NCBI GenBank assembly: GCA_001897425.1
Contig: MKSW01000015.1
Location: forward strand, 1-64,000
Direction of reading: 5' to 3'
Length of the DNA: 64,000 bases
Origin: Actinobacteria bacterium 69-20
GTDB taxonomy: Bacteria; Actinomycetota; Actinomycetes; Mycobacteriales; Nakamurellaceae
The translations under genes and the position numbers were made by a program. The notes beneath the pieces were generated by a model. That model made no database searches. It was not told the origin of the DNA and worked only from the letters and a program-made list of their open reading frames with translations. Positions 26,752 to 36,055 of the stretch are shown here, piece after piece (the stretch's first letter is position 1; each line of letters opens with the position of its first letter).

Positions 26752-27597
26752 ATGACGCCAAACCCGCCGTTGGTCGCCTTGTACGTGCCGGGCGATCGGC
26801 CCGATCGATTCGGCACGGCGATGAGCGCGGGCGCGGATGTCGTGTTCGTGGACCTAGAGGACGCCGTCGTGCCGGCGCACAAGGCACAGGCGCGCGACGC
26901 TGCCGTGGCGCTGCTGGCCGACCGGCCGGGCTGCCCCGTGGTGGTGCGCATCAACGGCATCGATACGCCTTGGGGCGAGGACGATCTCGACGCGATGGCC
27001 GGGCGTGCGCACCTCGCGGGCGTACGCGTGCCGAAGGTCGAAACCACCGCACAGGTGCGGAGGATCGCGGAGCGGCTACCGGCCGTGCCGATCCACGCAT
27101 TGATCGAGTCCGCAGTCGGTGTGGAGAACATGCACGAGATTGCACACGCTCCGAATCTCGCCTCGATCGGTCTGGGCGACGCCGACCTGCGCTCCGACCT
27201 AGGCATCACCGACCCGGACGGTCTCGCCTGGATACGGTCCCGTACAGTCGTCGCGGCGCGGGCCGCGGGGCTCCCGGCCCCGATGATGTCTGTGTACACG
27301 GCCGTCAACGACCTGGACGGTCTCGCATCCTCGTGTGCGGCCGGCAAGGCGCACGGATTCGTCGGCCGCGCCGCCATTCACCCGCGGCAGATACCCGTCA
27401 TCCGCGCAGCATTCCAACCGGATCAGCGAGAGATCGACAACGCCCACGCCGTCCTGGCCGCCTTAGATGACGCGGCGGCTGCGGGATCCGGCGTGGCGGT
27501 CCTGCCGAGCGGCCGCATGGTTGACGCCGCCATGCGGCGACAGGCCGAACGCATCATCGCCCTCGACGCCAACACGCTGGCGCAGGAGCGGACGTGA
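26752..27597 (+). CDS. CitE-like HpcH/HpaI aldolase/lyase
   Basis: 281 residues. TIM-barrel lyase motifs LYVPGDRPDRF, VFVDLEDAV, VVVRINGID, HALIESAVGVENM and GFVGRAAIHPRQI. CitE-like proteins cleave citryl-, malyl- or (S)-citramalyl-CoA using Mg2+. With the CoA transferase it could give acetyl-CoA plus an oxo acid. Cytosolic. Confidence 0.88.
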   Translation: MTPNPPLVALYVPGDRPDRFGTAMSAGADVVFVDLEDAVVPAHKAQARDAAVALLADRPGCPVVVRINGIDTPWGEDDLDAMAGRAHLAGVRVPKVETTAQVRRIAERLPAVPIHALIESAVGVENMHEIAHAPNLASIGLGDADLRSDLGITDPDGLAWIRSRTVVAARAAGLPAPMMSVYTAVNDLDGLASSCAAGKAHGFVGRAAIHPRQIPVIRAAFQPDQREIDNAHAVLAALDDAAAAGSGVAVLPSGRMVDAAMRRQAERIIALDANTLAQERT

Positions 27598-28175
27598 ACG
27601 AAATCAGCCGACAGGAGCACACGAACGTGAGCGATTCGATGGTCGACAGAACGCTGGAGGACGCCCAGCAGACTGCGCGTCGGTTCGTTTCCGACGAAGC
27701 GGGCTTCGCGCAGGTCGTCTCGCGCGACCGGCACGGCCACCTCACCGGCAGGACCATGACGGCATTCCTCAATCAGGACTGGTCCGTAGATCTCGTGCAG
27801 CGCCGGCAGCATGCGCGATTGGCCCAATGGCATCGAGACCCGCACGCATTGGTGACATGGGTCGGCACACCAGCTATCGGCGCGACGAATGACCACCCCC
27901 ACGTCTTCGACATCGATACCCTACCGCCGCGCGCGGTGTTCATCCGCGGCACCGTATCCTTCCTCGACGCCGACGAAACCGAGCGCATCTATCGCCGCGA
28001 GATCGAAGCGCAGCGCGCACGCGGATTCACCAAGGCACCGCTTCGCAATCGCGACGAGGTCGAACGCGACCTTGCGGCAGTGCATCTCGCGCCGTACCGG
28101 GTTCGACTGGAGGGATTTGGCGACGGCGCGCAATCATTCGACTTCACCATTACCACCCTCGGAGGTGCGCCGTGA
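27594..28175 (+). CDS. Pyridoxamine-5'-phosphate oxidase-like / FMN-binding split-barrel protein
   Basis: 193 residues. GTG start overlaps the CitE-like stop (GTGA). The central part (FLNQDWSVDLVQRRQHARLAQ, then HPHVFDIDTLPPRAVFIRGT, in pieces) is consistent with a small split-barrel flavoprotein with alternating strands. No clear catalytic motif. A role in reducing or oxidising an operon intermediate is possible; the family call is moderate. Confidence 0.55.
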   Translation: MNEISRQEHTNVSDSMVDRTLEDAQQTARRFVSDEAGFAQVVSRDRHGHLTGRTMTAFLNQDWSVDLVQRRQHARLAQWHRDPHALVTWVGTPAIGATNDHPHVFDIDTLPPRAVFIRGTVSFLDADETERIYRREIEAQRARGFTKAPLRNRDEVERDLAAVHLAPYRVRLEGFGDGAQSFDFTITTLGGAP

Positions 28176-28525
28176 GCATCAAACTTCTCGTCGGCTACGA
28201 CATCGTCCCCGGCGTCAGCGAACAGGAATACGAGGACTGGCTCTTCAACATTCACGCGCCGGACCTTCTTGCCAACCCCTACTTGGACAGGATCGTCTTC
28301 AACAAGATCCTCCGACCAGTCCGGCACACGTCCGGCGGCGCGGCCGAGATCCCGCCCGGCTACACGTTCTACCGCATCGCCGAAATGCACTACGCCAACG
28401 AACTCGCCTACCAGAAATACCTTGACTGGTTCACCGACCACCCGCTCCCACCGGAACGTGGCCCCGCCGGCCGCACCGACTTCAAGTTCTACCTCGTGTC
28501 CGAAAGCACTGAAGTCACTCGGTAG
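28172..28525 (+). CDS. Small EthD/dimeric alpha-beta-barrel-like protein
   Basis: 117 residues, GTG start overlapping the upstream stop. The pattern KLLVGYDIVPGVSEQEYEDW and later FYRIAEMHYANELAYQKYLDWF fits ferredoxin-like dimeric barrel proteins (EthD, antibiotic monooxygenase, muconolactone isomerase types). Last gene of the plus operon. Accessory or isomerase function guessed from fold only. Confidence 0.6.
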   Translation: MSIKLLVGYDIVPGVSEQEYEDWLFNIHAPDLLANPYLDRIVFNKILRPVRHTSGGAAEIPPGYTFYRIAEMHYANELAYQKYLDWFTDHPLPPERGPAGRTDFKFYLVSESTEVTR

Positions 28526-28610
28526 TCCGTGTCGATGGCACCTGGGTGTTCATCATCGACCGGCGGCTGCAGGGTCCGGGCTTTGGGAATGAAACATGTT
28601 GGCGCCCGGG

Positions 28611-29462
28611 TTATGTCCGGAGCCTGCCGCCGGACATGATGGCTGCGGTGAGCGCCTCGGTGGCCTCGCCCGGTGCCCGCGGGCCGGTGAGCAGGACGAA
28701 GTCGATATCTCCGAGTATGGGCAGCTGGGCCGTCGCCGGCATCTCCACCAGGTCCGGCGGCATGAGGCTGCGCGCGAAGATGGAGATCCCGAGGCCGGCA
28801 CGCACGGCGGCGAGTACGCCGTTCACACCGCGGACCGTGCAGGTGACGCGGTAGGGCCTGCCCTGCGCTTCGAGGGCCTGCACACCCATCGACCGGCTCA
28901 GGCTCGGCGCCGCGTAGACAACGAGCGGAACAGGCTTGTCCGGTTCCAGGACCGTTCCTTGGGTGCCCGCCCACACCCAGGTATCGCGGCGGACCACCCG
29001 GGCCGCCCCACTGTCCGGGTGGTGCTTGACGAAGGCCAAATCGAGGTGCCCGGATTCCAGACGCCGGTGCAGGGTGCCGCTCTGCCCGACCGTCAGCTCC
29101 AGATCGATACGCGGGTAGAGGCGCCGAAAATCGCGCAGGATCAACGGAAGTGGCGAGAGGGCAAGGTCGTCGGCGACTCCGAATCGCAGTCGTCCGGCCA
29201 GACCCGACGCCGAGAAATACGCAACGGCCTGCTCCTGCGTGGCGAGGATGTTCCGCGCGAAGCCCACCATCTTCTCGCCGTCCGCGGTGAGGATCACCGT
29301 ACGGGTGTCCCGCACGAACAGCTGCCGGCCGACGGACTGCTCCAGCTTCCGGATGTGCTGGCTGACCGTCGACTGGCCGATATTGAGGGCCGCGGCGGCG
29401 CGGGTGAAGCTCAGCGTCTCCGCTAGCACGACGAAGGTTCGCAGCTGATCGGGGTCGTACAT
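28611..29462 (-). CDS. LysR-family transcriptional regulator
   Basis: 283 residues. N-terminal helix-turn-helix (LRTFVVLAETLSFTRAAAAL, IGQSTVSQHIRKLEQSVG) and a LysR effector-binding domain (LRFGVADDLALSPLPLI, LDLAFVKHHPDSG). ATG at 29462 has a taggaggg ribosome-binding site; a GTG nine codons upstream is the alternative. Divergent from the MFS gene, which it probably controls. Confidence 0.93.
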   Translation of the reverse strand: MYDPDQLRTFVVLAETLSFTRAAAALNIGQSTVSQHIRKLEQSVGRQLFVRDTRTVILTADGEKMVGFARNILATQEQAVAYFSASGLAGRLRFGVADDLALSPLPLILRDFRRLYPRIDLELTVGQSGTLHRRLESGHLDLAFVKHHPDSGAARVVRRDTWVWAGTQGTVLEPDKPVPLVVYAAPSLSRSMGVQALEAQGRPYRVTCTVRGVNGVLAAVRAGLGISIFARSLMPPDLVEMPATAQLPILGDIDFVLLTGPRAPGEATEALTAAIMSGGRLRT

Positions 29463-29504
29463 CACCCTCCTATCACGGAACGCAATCACACCAATTTTAT
29501 CAAT

Positions 29505-29516
29505 TTACTCCTGTAA
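29505..29516. promoter_or_regulatory. LysR-type operator candidate in the LysR/MFS divergent region
   Basis: TTAC-N4-GTAA inverted repeat inside an AT-rich stretch (29490-29520) otherwise unusual for this DNA. It lies between the divergent starts, where LysR proteins normally bind. Confidence 0.35.
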
Positions 29517-29590
29517 TAGGCGGCGGTCGGTGACGATAGATCACGTCAAGCGCTACTGGCTGAAATCACCACACCGACCCGGGAATTGAT

Positions 29591-30943
29591 GTGGCATCTC
29601 TTATGACGTCCGATACGGCAACGGCAATCCCTACCCGACTGCCGGCGACACCTACACCGCCCGACCGCGTCGGCACGTTCTCCTCCCTGCGGATCCACAA
29701 TTTCCGGATCTTCGCCGCCAGCCAGATCGTGTCGAACAGCGGCGCCTGGACACAACGTGTCGCGCAGGACTGGCTCGTCCTCACGCTGACCGGGAGTCCC
29801 GCGGCCGTCGGCATCACCACGGCGCTGCAGTTCGCGCCATCGATCCTGTTCAGCATGATCGGCGGGCTCGCCGCCGACCGCGTCGACAAGCGGCGGATAT
29901 TGCTGACGACCCAAACGACTTTGGCGGCCTGCTCGGCGGTTCTGGCCACGCTGTGCCTGGCGGGAGTCGTCCAGTATTGGCAGGTCCTCATCCTCGCTGT
30001 CGCCACCGGCACAGCGGCGGCTTTCGACAACCCGACCCGACAGGCCTTCGTCCACGACATGGTCGGCGCCAGGCATCTGGGAAATGCGGTGAGCATCAAC
30101 TCCGCCGTATTCCAGATCGGTGCCCTCATCGGGCCCGCGGTCAGCGCCGTGCTGATTGCCGCCATCGGGATCGGCTACTCCTTCGCCGCCAATGCGCTGT
30201 CCTTCGGGGTCGTCATCACCGCCTTGCTCGTGATCGACAAGGCGCGGCTCTTCCGCACACCGGTGCCGCCGCGCCGGCGCGGCCAGGTCAGATCGGCGCT
30301 GCAGGAGATCCGCCGCCGGCCGGAGTTGCGTTGGCCGATCCTCCTGGCCGGTGTCTGCGGTTTCGTCACGGCCAATTTCCCGGTCGTACTGGTGGCGTTC
30401 ACCAAGGAGATGTCGTTCGGGCCGGGCGGATACGGCCTGCTGACCTGCTCGCTCGCGGCCGGATCACTGATGGGCGCGCTGATGTCCGCGCGGCGTCCGC
30501 ACACGCGGCTCCGTCATCTCACCGCGCTGGCCCTGGCGATCGCCGCCACCCTGCTGTTCACGGCGCCCATGCCCGGCACGGTCGCCCTCTGCGTCGCGCT
30601 CGTCGTCACCGGAACGGCCTGCGTACCGTTCGGGATCACCGCGAACACCACCATCCAGCTCGCGGCGGGCGACGACATGCGCGGCCGAGTGATGGGCGTC
30701 TACATGCTGGCCGTCCTGGGCGCCGCCGGGGCGGGCGGTCCCGTCATCGGGTACCTCGTCGAATACATCGGAGCCCGGGGCGGACTCGCCGCCTGCGGGC
30801 TCGCGATCCTGGCCGTGACCTGCTACGCGATACTGCGGCTCTCCCGCACCAGTGGCACCAGCCCCGCCCGGCTTGCCCGACTCGCGCTGAACCAGATCCG
30901 CAATACCCGCATTCTCCGCGACAGGCCGGTCCATTCCTGCTGA
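29591..30943 (+). CDS. MFS transporter (EntS/MFS_3-like exporter)
   Basis: 450 residues, about 12 membrane segments, with MFS loop motif GGLAADRVDKRRILL (motif A region) and NPTRQAFVHDMVG typical of the EntS-type exporters. GTG at 29591 with a nearby GGGA; ATG at 29603 is the alternative. It probably exports a compound whose presence is sensed by the divergent LysR protein. Confidence 0.9.
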   Translation: MASLMTSDTATAIPTRLPATPTPPDRVGTFSSLRIHNFRIFAASQIVSNSGAWTQRVAQDWLVLTLTGSPAAVGITTALQFAPSILFSMIGGLAADRVDKRRILLTTQTTLAACSAVLATLCLAGVVQYWQVLILAVATGTAAAFDNPTRQAFVHDMVGARHLGNAVSINSAVFQIGALIGPAVSAVLIAAIGIGYSFAANALSFGVVITALLVIDKARLFRTPVPPRRRGQVRSALQEIRRRPELRWPILLAGVCGFVTANFPVVLVAFTKEMSFGPGGYGLLTCSLAAGSLMGALMSARRPHTRLRHLTALALAIAATLLFTAPMPGTVALCVALVVTGTACVPFGITANTTIQLAAGDDMRGRVMGVYMLAVLGAAGAGGPVIGYLVEYIGARGGLAACGLAILAVTCYAILRLSRTSGTSPARLARLALNQIRNTRILRDRPVHSC

Positions 30944-31059
30944 CCCCTTGCCGCGCAGTTCCTCGCACAGCTCCCTGGGGGACCGGCGGGTTCGCAGCCG
31001 TGCAGCGAAACTCACGCCCTGCGCTGAATATCCGGCGCGGCGTCCCGGCCGGATGAGCA

Positions 31060-31851
31060 TTACCTGCGGTGCGCGGATGGGGCCGCGAACTCCTCGGAGA
31101 GCGCCTTCGCGTGTCGGGTCAGCGAGCTGAGCAGTTTCGCGCGTTCTTGCTCGGTTCCGCCGAACCGAACATTGGGCACCGAGCAGCTCATCGCAGCGAT
31201 GGTTTCTCCGTTCGCTCCGAAGGTCGGTACGGCAAGGCAGTAGACACCGACCGTGTATTCGCCCTCGTCTTCGCCGTAGCCCCTGGCGCGGATCGTGGCG
31301 AGCTGGCGGTCGAGTTCCTCCACGGATGTCACCGTGTTGTGCGTGAACGGTTGCATCGTGACCGTGGACATTCGGTGGCGAAACTCGTCTGGTTCGAGGG
31401 AGGCGAGCAGCACTTTGCCCAATCCAGTCGCGTAGGCCGGAAGTCTCGCCCCGACGTGCGATACCAGCCGCAGCGGGTGGTCCGATTCGACCTTCGTGAT
31501 GTACACGTTGTCGGTGCCCTCGAGGACTGCCAATTGCACGGTCTCATTGAGTTCGTCTCGCACGGCCTCGAGGTGTTTCTGGGCGATCTGCGCCAGGGCG
31601 TCAAACTGCGAAAAACCCTGCGCCGCATGCCAGAGCCGCAAACCGATGCGGTAACGCCGGGTCGGCTCGTGAAGATATGCCCAGCCTTGGTCCACGAGCG
31701 TGGTGAGTAGTCCGTACAGGCTGCTTTTCGGCAACGACAAGTCCTCGAGCAGCTGCGGGAACGTGGCACCGTCGGGGCGTTCGGCCAGATGTTCCAACAG
31801 TTCCAGCACGCGGCGAGCGGATTTGACCCCGCCAATTCCATCCTCTGCCAT
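31060..31851 (-). CDS. IclR-family transcriptional regulator (second)
   Basis: 263 residues. Winged HTH (VKSARRVLELLEHLAERPDG, LPKSSLYGLLTTLV) then the IclR effector domain (LPAYATGLGKVLLASL, CLAVPTFGANGETIAAMSCS). ATG at 31851 with an AGGAGCT ribosome-binding site, 8 bases after the metallo-beta-lactamase-fold gene. It is unusual in being the last gene of the operon it likely regulates rather than the divergent gene. Confidence 0.92.
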   Translation of the reverse strand: MAEDGIGGVKSARRVLELLEHLAERPDGATFPQLLEDLSLPKSSLYGLLTTLVDQGWAYLHEPTRRYRIGLRLWHAAQGFSQFDALAQIAQKHLEAVRDELNETVQLAVLEGTDNVYITKVESDHPLRLVSHVGARLPAYATGLGKVLLASLEPDEFRHRMSTVTMQPFTHNTVTSVEELDRQLATIRARGYGEDEGEYTVGVYCLAVPTFGANGETIAAMSCSVPNVRFGGTEQERAKLLSSLTRHAKALSEEFAAPSAHRR

Positions 31852-31859
31852 CGCAGCTC

Positions 31860-32669
31860 CTATGCGTCCATTCTGTCCGCGGAGACGGCACGGAAACCGG
31901 CGAGTGGGAAGCGGCTCGCATTGGTGGGCTCGTGGATCGCGACTACCTCGTCGCATTCGCGTCGGTAGCGGCGGATCACCGCACGGCAGGTGGCGATGTC
32001 TTCGGCGATGCCGATGGGCTGCTCGCGTTCGAGGTTGGTTTGTAGGAAAGCAGTCTCAAGTAGTCCGGTCAGGCCCGCACTGGTGCGGATCTTGAGCGCG
32101 GCCGAGCCCGGATGGTGGCCGCCGGTGGTTTCGATGTGCACGCCGGGCACGATTTCCACCGGTCCGTCGATCAGGTGTAGTCGGCGTTCGATGGCCAATT
32201 GTCGCAATGTGGACCAGGAACCTTCGGTGAAGTAGAACTCGGTGGCCGGATGACCCGGCGGATCGAGGAGCATTTCGCGGATGCCGTCATAGGGCAGGTA
32301 GAAGTGAGCGCGCGGCAACAGCTCGGCGTCGATCCCGCCGGTGTGGTAAGTGACGGTCTGGGTAATGGCCACGAAGTCGACGTCCGCACCCGATAGTCCG
32401 ACGTCGGCGAGCAATTCGGGAAGCAACCGGATATGACGGAAATAGCTGCCCTGGTCGAAGACACGATTCTCATCGCTGACAGCCGCGGCTTCGATGGGGT
32501 CGAGAGGTAGACCAGTGTCGATCAATCCGATGGTGGTTCCGTCCGTGACAATCCAGACGTAAAAGCCGAGATCTGTCAGCGTCGTGCTGTTGGCGCCGAA
32601 AATGGCAGCCCAGGTCGGGATCGGCAGTGTGCCGGCCGGTAGCGCGTGAAGGCGGAATTCTGTGCTCAC
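31860..32669 (-). CDS. Metallo-beta-lactamase-fold protein with degenerate metal site
   Basis: 269 residues. The fold is recognisable: IVTDGTTIGLIDTGLP early, a motif region at 100-113, TTGGHHPGSAALKI later, and HEPTN near the end. But the HxHxDH motif of metallo-hydrolases reads TQTVTYHTGG: Q104, V106 and Y108 replace ligands and only H109 remains. It may be inactive, bind one metal, or have new chemistry. GTG start overlaps the SelA-like stop. Translation-coupled membership in the operon argues for a role. Confidence 0.72.
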   Translation of the reverse strand: MSTEFRLHALPAGTLPIPTWAAIFGANSTTLTDLGFYVWIVTDGTTIGLIDTGLPLDPIEAAAVSDENRVFDQGSYFRHIRLLPELLADVGLSGADVDFVAITQTVTYHTGGIDAELLPRAHFYLPYDGIREMLLDPPGHPATEFYFTEGSWSTLRQLAIERRLHLIDGPVEIVPGVHIETTGGHHPGSAALKIRTSAGLTGLLETAFLQTNLEREQPIGIAEDIATCRAVIRRYRRECDEVVAIHEPTNASRFPLAGFRAVSADRMDA

Positions 32670-33856
32670 GGGCCCTCCGTATGGTCGGCAGACATGATTA
32701 TCTCCGCGATCCGCTGCCCGACGACCGTGCCCTCGCCGGGGTGCAGCCCCATCGGATTGATCGTCAGCACACCGCGCCAGGCGGCACCCTCGTCGACGTG
32801 TATGCGTGGTTCGCCCGCGTCCAGCAGCCGAACGATTCTGTCGGCCTCGGGTGGCCCGCCGGGAAGGCCGATCTCCAACACGGGGACGTTGAGATGATCA
32901 TTTCGCCCGTGGGCGACACTCAGCGTCGGACATTGCGTGAGTTTCGCCGCGCAGTCGGCGAGTTCGGACGCGTAGTGCGCATCCCATCGGGTGGGCTCTG
33001 TGACGAATTCGCGGACCGCGGCGAGCATGCCGGCTATCTGTTCGCGCCCGACTTTCATGCCCCGTCCCAGCCCGTGTCGACCTCGTAGGGGCTGGGCTCC
33101 GGTGATCTCGCTCGGCTGCCAGGTTTGAGCGCGGATGTCCATGTCCTGGTGATGCAGCGCGACAGCGGCCACCAGGTCGGCATTTCCGCAGAGCAGTCCA
33201 GCGGTGTGCGGCCCACGAAATGCCTTGCCGCCGGATATCGCTATGAGGTCGGCGCCGTCGGAGACTAGTTGTTGGAGCCGGTCGACCGGTGGGGCATCCA
33301 TGGCCGCGTCGACCACCACCAGGACGCCTGCACTGCCGGCGAGTTCGGCGACGGTACGTAGCGAGAGCAGTTCGCCTTCGCGCCCGGGTCGCCACAGCAC
33401 GGCTGCGACGGAATCGTCGAGTTCGCGGGCCAGCTCGTCAGGGTAGGTCGACCCTGGGTAGCCGATTTCGGTCAGGGTGACGCCGACGGCGGTAATGGCA
33501 TGGTCGTAAGGGTCGCGGTGGGCGTGCTGGACTATTACGCGTCGTCCCGCGGCGCTGAATGGGAGCGCCTCGATGGCACCGGGACGGGTACCGGCCACGC
33601 AGGTGGCGACCGCCAGTGTCAGCGCGGCCGATGCACCGCTGGTCACGTAGACGGCCGGCACGCCGAGCAACCGGGCCAGTTCGGCACCAGCGGCCTCTTC
33701 GAGTTCGTCCATGCGCACGTTGGCGGCCACGGCCTCGGACATTGCCGCAAGCACCGTCGCAGACAGCGGCAGCCCGCCTAGTCTGGTGGCCGGCCCGACC
33801 GCGTTGACAATCGAGCGCAATCCCAAGTCGTGGTACATCCCCACGTCCTCACCCAT
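32666..33856 (-). CDS. SelA-like PLP-dependent enzyme
   Basis: 396 residues. Fold-type I PLP protein: Asp in LVVVDAAMDAP (D183) and Schiff-base Lys K211 in ISGGKAFRGPHTAGLL. It belongs to the family related to selenocysteine synthase SelA that includes DgaE-type D-glucosaminate ammonia lyases; there is no selenoprotein machinery nearby, so real SelA is unlikely. Start at 33856 overlaps the amidohydrolase stop by 8 bases; an ATG six codons later (33838) is also possible. Proposed role: elimination of ammonia from a 2-amino sugar acid. Confidence 0.82.
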   Translation of the reverse strand: MGEDVGMYHDLGLRSIVNAVGPATRLGGLPLSATVLAAMSEAVAANVRMDELEEAAGAELARLLGVPAVYVTSGASAALTLAVATCVAGTRPGAIEALPFSAAGRRVIVQHAHRDPYDHAITAVGVTLTEIGYPGSTYPDELARELDDSVAAVLWRPGREGELLSLRTVAELAGSAGVLVVVDAAMDAPPVDRLQQLVSDGADLIAISGGKAFRGPHTAGLLCGNADLVAAVALHHQDMDIRAQTWQPSEITGAQPLRGRHGLGRGMKVGREQIAGMLAAVREFVTEPTRWDAHYASELADCAAKLTQCPTLSVAHGRNDHLNVPVLEIGLPGGPPEADRIVRLLDAGEPRIHVDEGAAWRGVLTINPMGLHPGEGTVVGQRIAEIIMSADHTEGP

Positions 33857-35084
33857 CCTCGTTCCTAGGCAATACGCCAGCGCCGCCTGTCCCGTCGAAC
33901 ACGACCGATCCTGCCCGCAGGGTCATGACGGCCCGCAATGCGCGGTCACCGGTGAACGCGAACCCCCTGGGATCTGCCAGCGATATCGGCTCGTGCTCGA
34001 CGCGGAACAGAGCAATGTCGGCCGGCGATCCGGGTGCAAGCGAGCCGACTCCGAGGGAGGCAAGCCCGGCCGCTGCGGCCGGTGCTGCGGTCACTCGGAG
34101 CAGCGTGTCCTCCAGGCTCATGCCGAGGGCGAGCATCTTGGTCGCCACCAAGGGCAGACCCTGCTCGATGAGGGAGGTCTCGGCGACCGGATGGTCCGCC
34201 ACGACAGGGGCCACATCGCCACCTGCCGGCAGATCCACATAGGCGTGCACGTCACTGCTGATCGTGTCGGGCGGAAATCCGGCGCGCAACGCGGCGGCGA
34301 CCCGCCTGGCGTCGAAGCTTCCGCCGCCGTGACCGACATCGAAAAGGACGCCGCGTTCGCGGGCGGCGACGGCCGCTTCGTGGAGTCGGTCGCCGTGGTC
34401 CGGGTCGGCGATCGGTGTTCTCGTGTAACCGGTGAAGCAGTGCGTGACGATATCGCCTGCGTTCAGAACAGCCAGCACCTCGTCATAGCTGGGTGGCGGC
34501 GGCCCGACATGAACCATGAGCGGCAGGGCCACTGCGTCCGCGATGGTACGGGCGCGGCGCAGCGCCTCCCGGGTGTTGGCGCCGCCCACGTTCGCCGATG
34601 CCCGCACCTTGACGCCAATGATCTGGTCAGGATGACGTTCGACGACCTCGATGCAGGCTCGTTCGTCCACGTAGTCGAGTTGCCGCAGTTCCCCGGCCAA
34701 CAGGATGCTGGTGGTGCCGATGCTCGACACGTTCAGAAACGAGCGGATCCTCGGGATAGCGGTCGGGAGCACACTCGACGCGAAGGCTTCGTACAGGTGG
34801 GCGCCGGAGGAACCTGCGTCGATCATCGTCGTGACACCGGTGCGGTGCCCGAGCAGATTGGGGTCCACTCCGAGGTCTTGTCCCGCGAAGATGTGGGTGT
34901 GCAGGTCGATCCATCCGGGTGTGACGAGAAGCCCGGTTGCGTTGATCACCGTGTCGGTACGTGCGGGCTCGAACGGCTCGACGACCTGCGCGCGTCGCAC
35001 GTACACATCGGCGGGCACAATCGCGGCGCGGGCGGAGTCGAACACCGCTCCCCCACGGATCACCGAGCCGGTGGGATCACTCAC
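33849..35084 (-). CDS. Amidohydrolase/deacetylase, dihydroorotase-like (EF_0837-type)
   Basis: 411 residues. Metal site: HxH in WIDLHTHIF, Lys in IGVKVRASA, His in LMVHVGPPPPS and IVTHCFTGY, Asp in ISSDVHAYVD. The pattern matches amidohydrolases that are often neighbours of SelA-like PLP enzymes. It would remove an N-acyl group from an amino acid or amino sugar acid. GTG start at 35084, overlapping the Gfo/Idh stop by 8 bases; upstream in-frame sequence lies inside that gene. Confidence 0.83.
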   Translation of the reverse strand: MSDPTGSVIRGGAVFDSARAAIVPADVYVRRAQVVEPFEPARTDTVINATGLLVTPGWIDLHTHIFAGQDLGVDPNLLGHRTGVTTMIDAGSSGAHLYEAFASSVLPTAIPRIRSFLNVSSIGTTSILLAGELRQLDYVDERACIEVVERHPDQIIGVKVRASANVGGANTREALRRARTIADAVALPLMVHVGPPPPSYDEVLAVLNAGDIVTHCFTGYTRTPIADPDHGDRLHEAAVAARERGVLFDVGHGGGSFDARRVAAALRAGFPPDTISSDVHAYVDLPAGGDVAPVVADHPVAETSLIEQGLPLVATKMLALGMSLEDTLLRVTAAPAAAAGLASLGVGSLAPGSPADIALFRVEHEPISLADPRGFAFTGDRALRAVMTLRAGSVVFDGTGGAGVLPRNEDG

Positions 35085-36051
35085 CCGGAACCACCCAGCT
35101 GTGCAGCCGGACGGCGCGTGCCGCGGCCAGGGCGCAGCGCAGGGCGTCCACGCCGTCGGTGATCGACGGGTAGCCGGTGACGGTGCCGTCGACGGCTTCG
35201 GCGAATTCCGCCAGTTCCCGGCGCAACCAGTCATCGGCGGAGTGATCTTCGGTTGTCGCGCCATCGGCGGTTGCGATGTGCAGCGTCCGCGACTCGTCGA
35301 TGTGGATCATCCCGGACTCACCTTGCACCACGAACAGCGTTCGCGGCGCGGCATTGTAGGAGAGCCCGAAGGACAGCGAGATCCCTGCCGCGGCGCCGTT
35401 GGCGTACTCGGCGGAGATCTGCGCCGACTTGTCCGCGCCGCTCGGAAGCTGCACCACTTGGCAGGCGACCCGGCTCGGCCTGCTGTCAAGGAGCCAGCCG
35501 ATCCGGTCGAAAGCGTGATGCGATTGGAGCTGGAGCGTTCCGCCACCGGCGGCAAGATCCCAATACCAGGTCGGAGTCGTGCGGTACGCCTCGACGACCA
35601 CGTCGGAGACGAAATAGGGTTTGCCGATGGCTCCGGATTTCACCGCTTCGTGGGCACGGCGCCACTCGGACCGGAAGCGATAGCTGAAGCCGACCATCCA
35701 GACCTTCGCAGAATGCGCTGCGGCAGCATCGATCTGGTCTGCTTCGTCCTGCGTGTTGCACAGTGGCTTGTCGACCAGAACGTGGACGCCGGATCGCGCT
35801 GCGGCCAGACACGCGGGCAGATGCAGGTGATGCGGCAGCCCAATGTAAACGGCGTCAATTCGAGGCCCGTCGAAGAGCTCCTCCATGGTGCGATATCCGG
35901 CGGCACCGTATGCGCCACTCAGCTCGGTCGCACGGTCGAGGTTCGCGTCGGCCACCGACGTCACATCGAATCTGCCGGTATCGACGGCTGCCGCCGCAAT
36001 TCGTCGACCCATGATGCCGGCGCCGAGGATCCCAAGGCGGATCACGGTCAT
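35077..36051 (-). CDS. Gfo/Idh/MocA family dehydrogenase
   Basis: 324 residues. Rossmann motif LGILGAGIMGRRIAAA at the N-terminus, VLVDKPLCNT (the EKP-like catalytic Lys motif, here DKP), and GGGTLQLQSHHAFD with the catalytic His region. It oxidises sugars or cyclitols with NAD(P), cytosolic. ATG at 36051 with GAGGAG upstream. In the operon it would make a lactone or ketone. Confidence 0.9.
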   Translation of the reverse strand: MTVIRLGILGAGIMGRRIAAAAVDTGRFDVTSVADANLDRATELSGAYGAAGYRTMEELFDGPRIDAVYIGLPHHLHLPACLAAARSGVHVLVDKPLCNTQDEADQIDAAAAHSAKVWMVGFSYRFRSEWRRAHEAVKSGAIGKPYFVSDVVVEAYRTTPTWYWDLAAGGGTLQLQSHHAFDRIGWLLDSRPSRVACQVVQLPSGADKSAQISAEYANGAAAGISLSFGLSYNAAPRTLFVVQGESGMIHIDESRTLHIATADGATTEDHSADDWLRRELAEFAEAVDGTVTGYPSITDGVDALRCALAAARAVRLHSWVVPGE

Positions 36052-36055
36052 CTCC

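Noticed and set aside
32666-33856. True SelA (selenocysteine synthase)
   Set aside because: No selB, selD or selC-type gene or selenoprotein context; the operon is catabolic and the family includes ammonia-lyase-like members.
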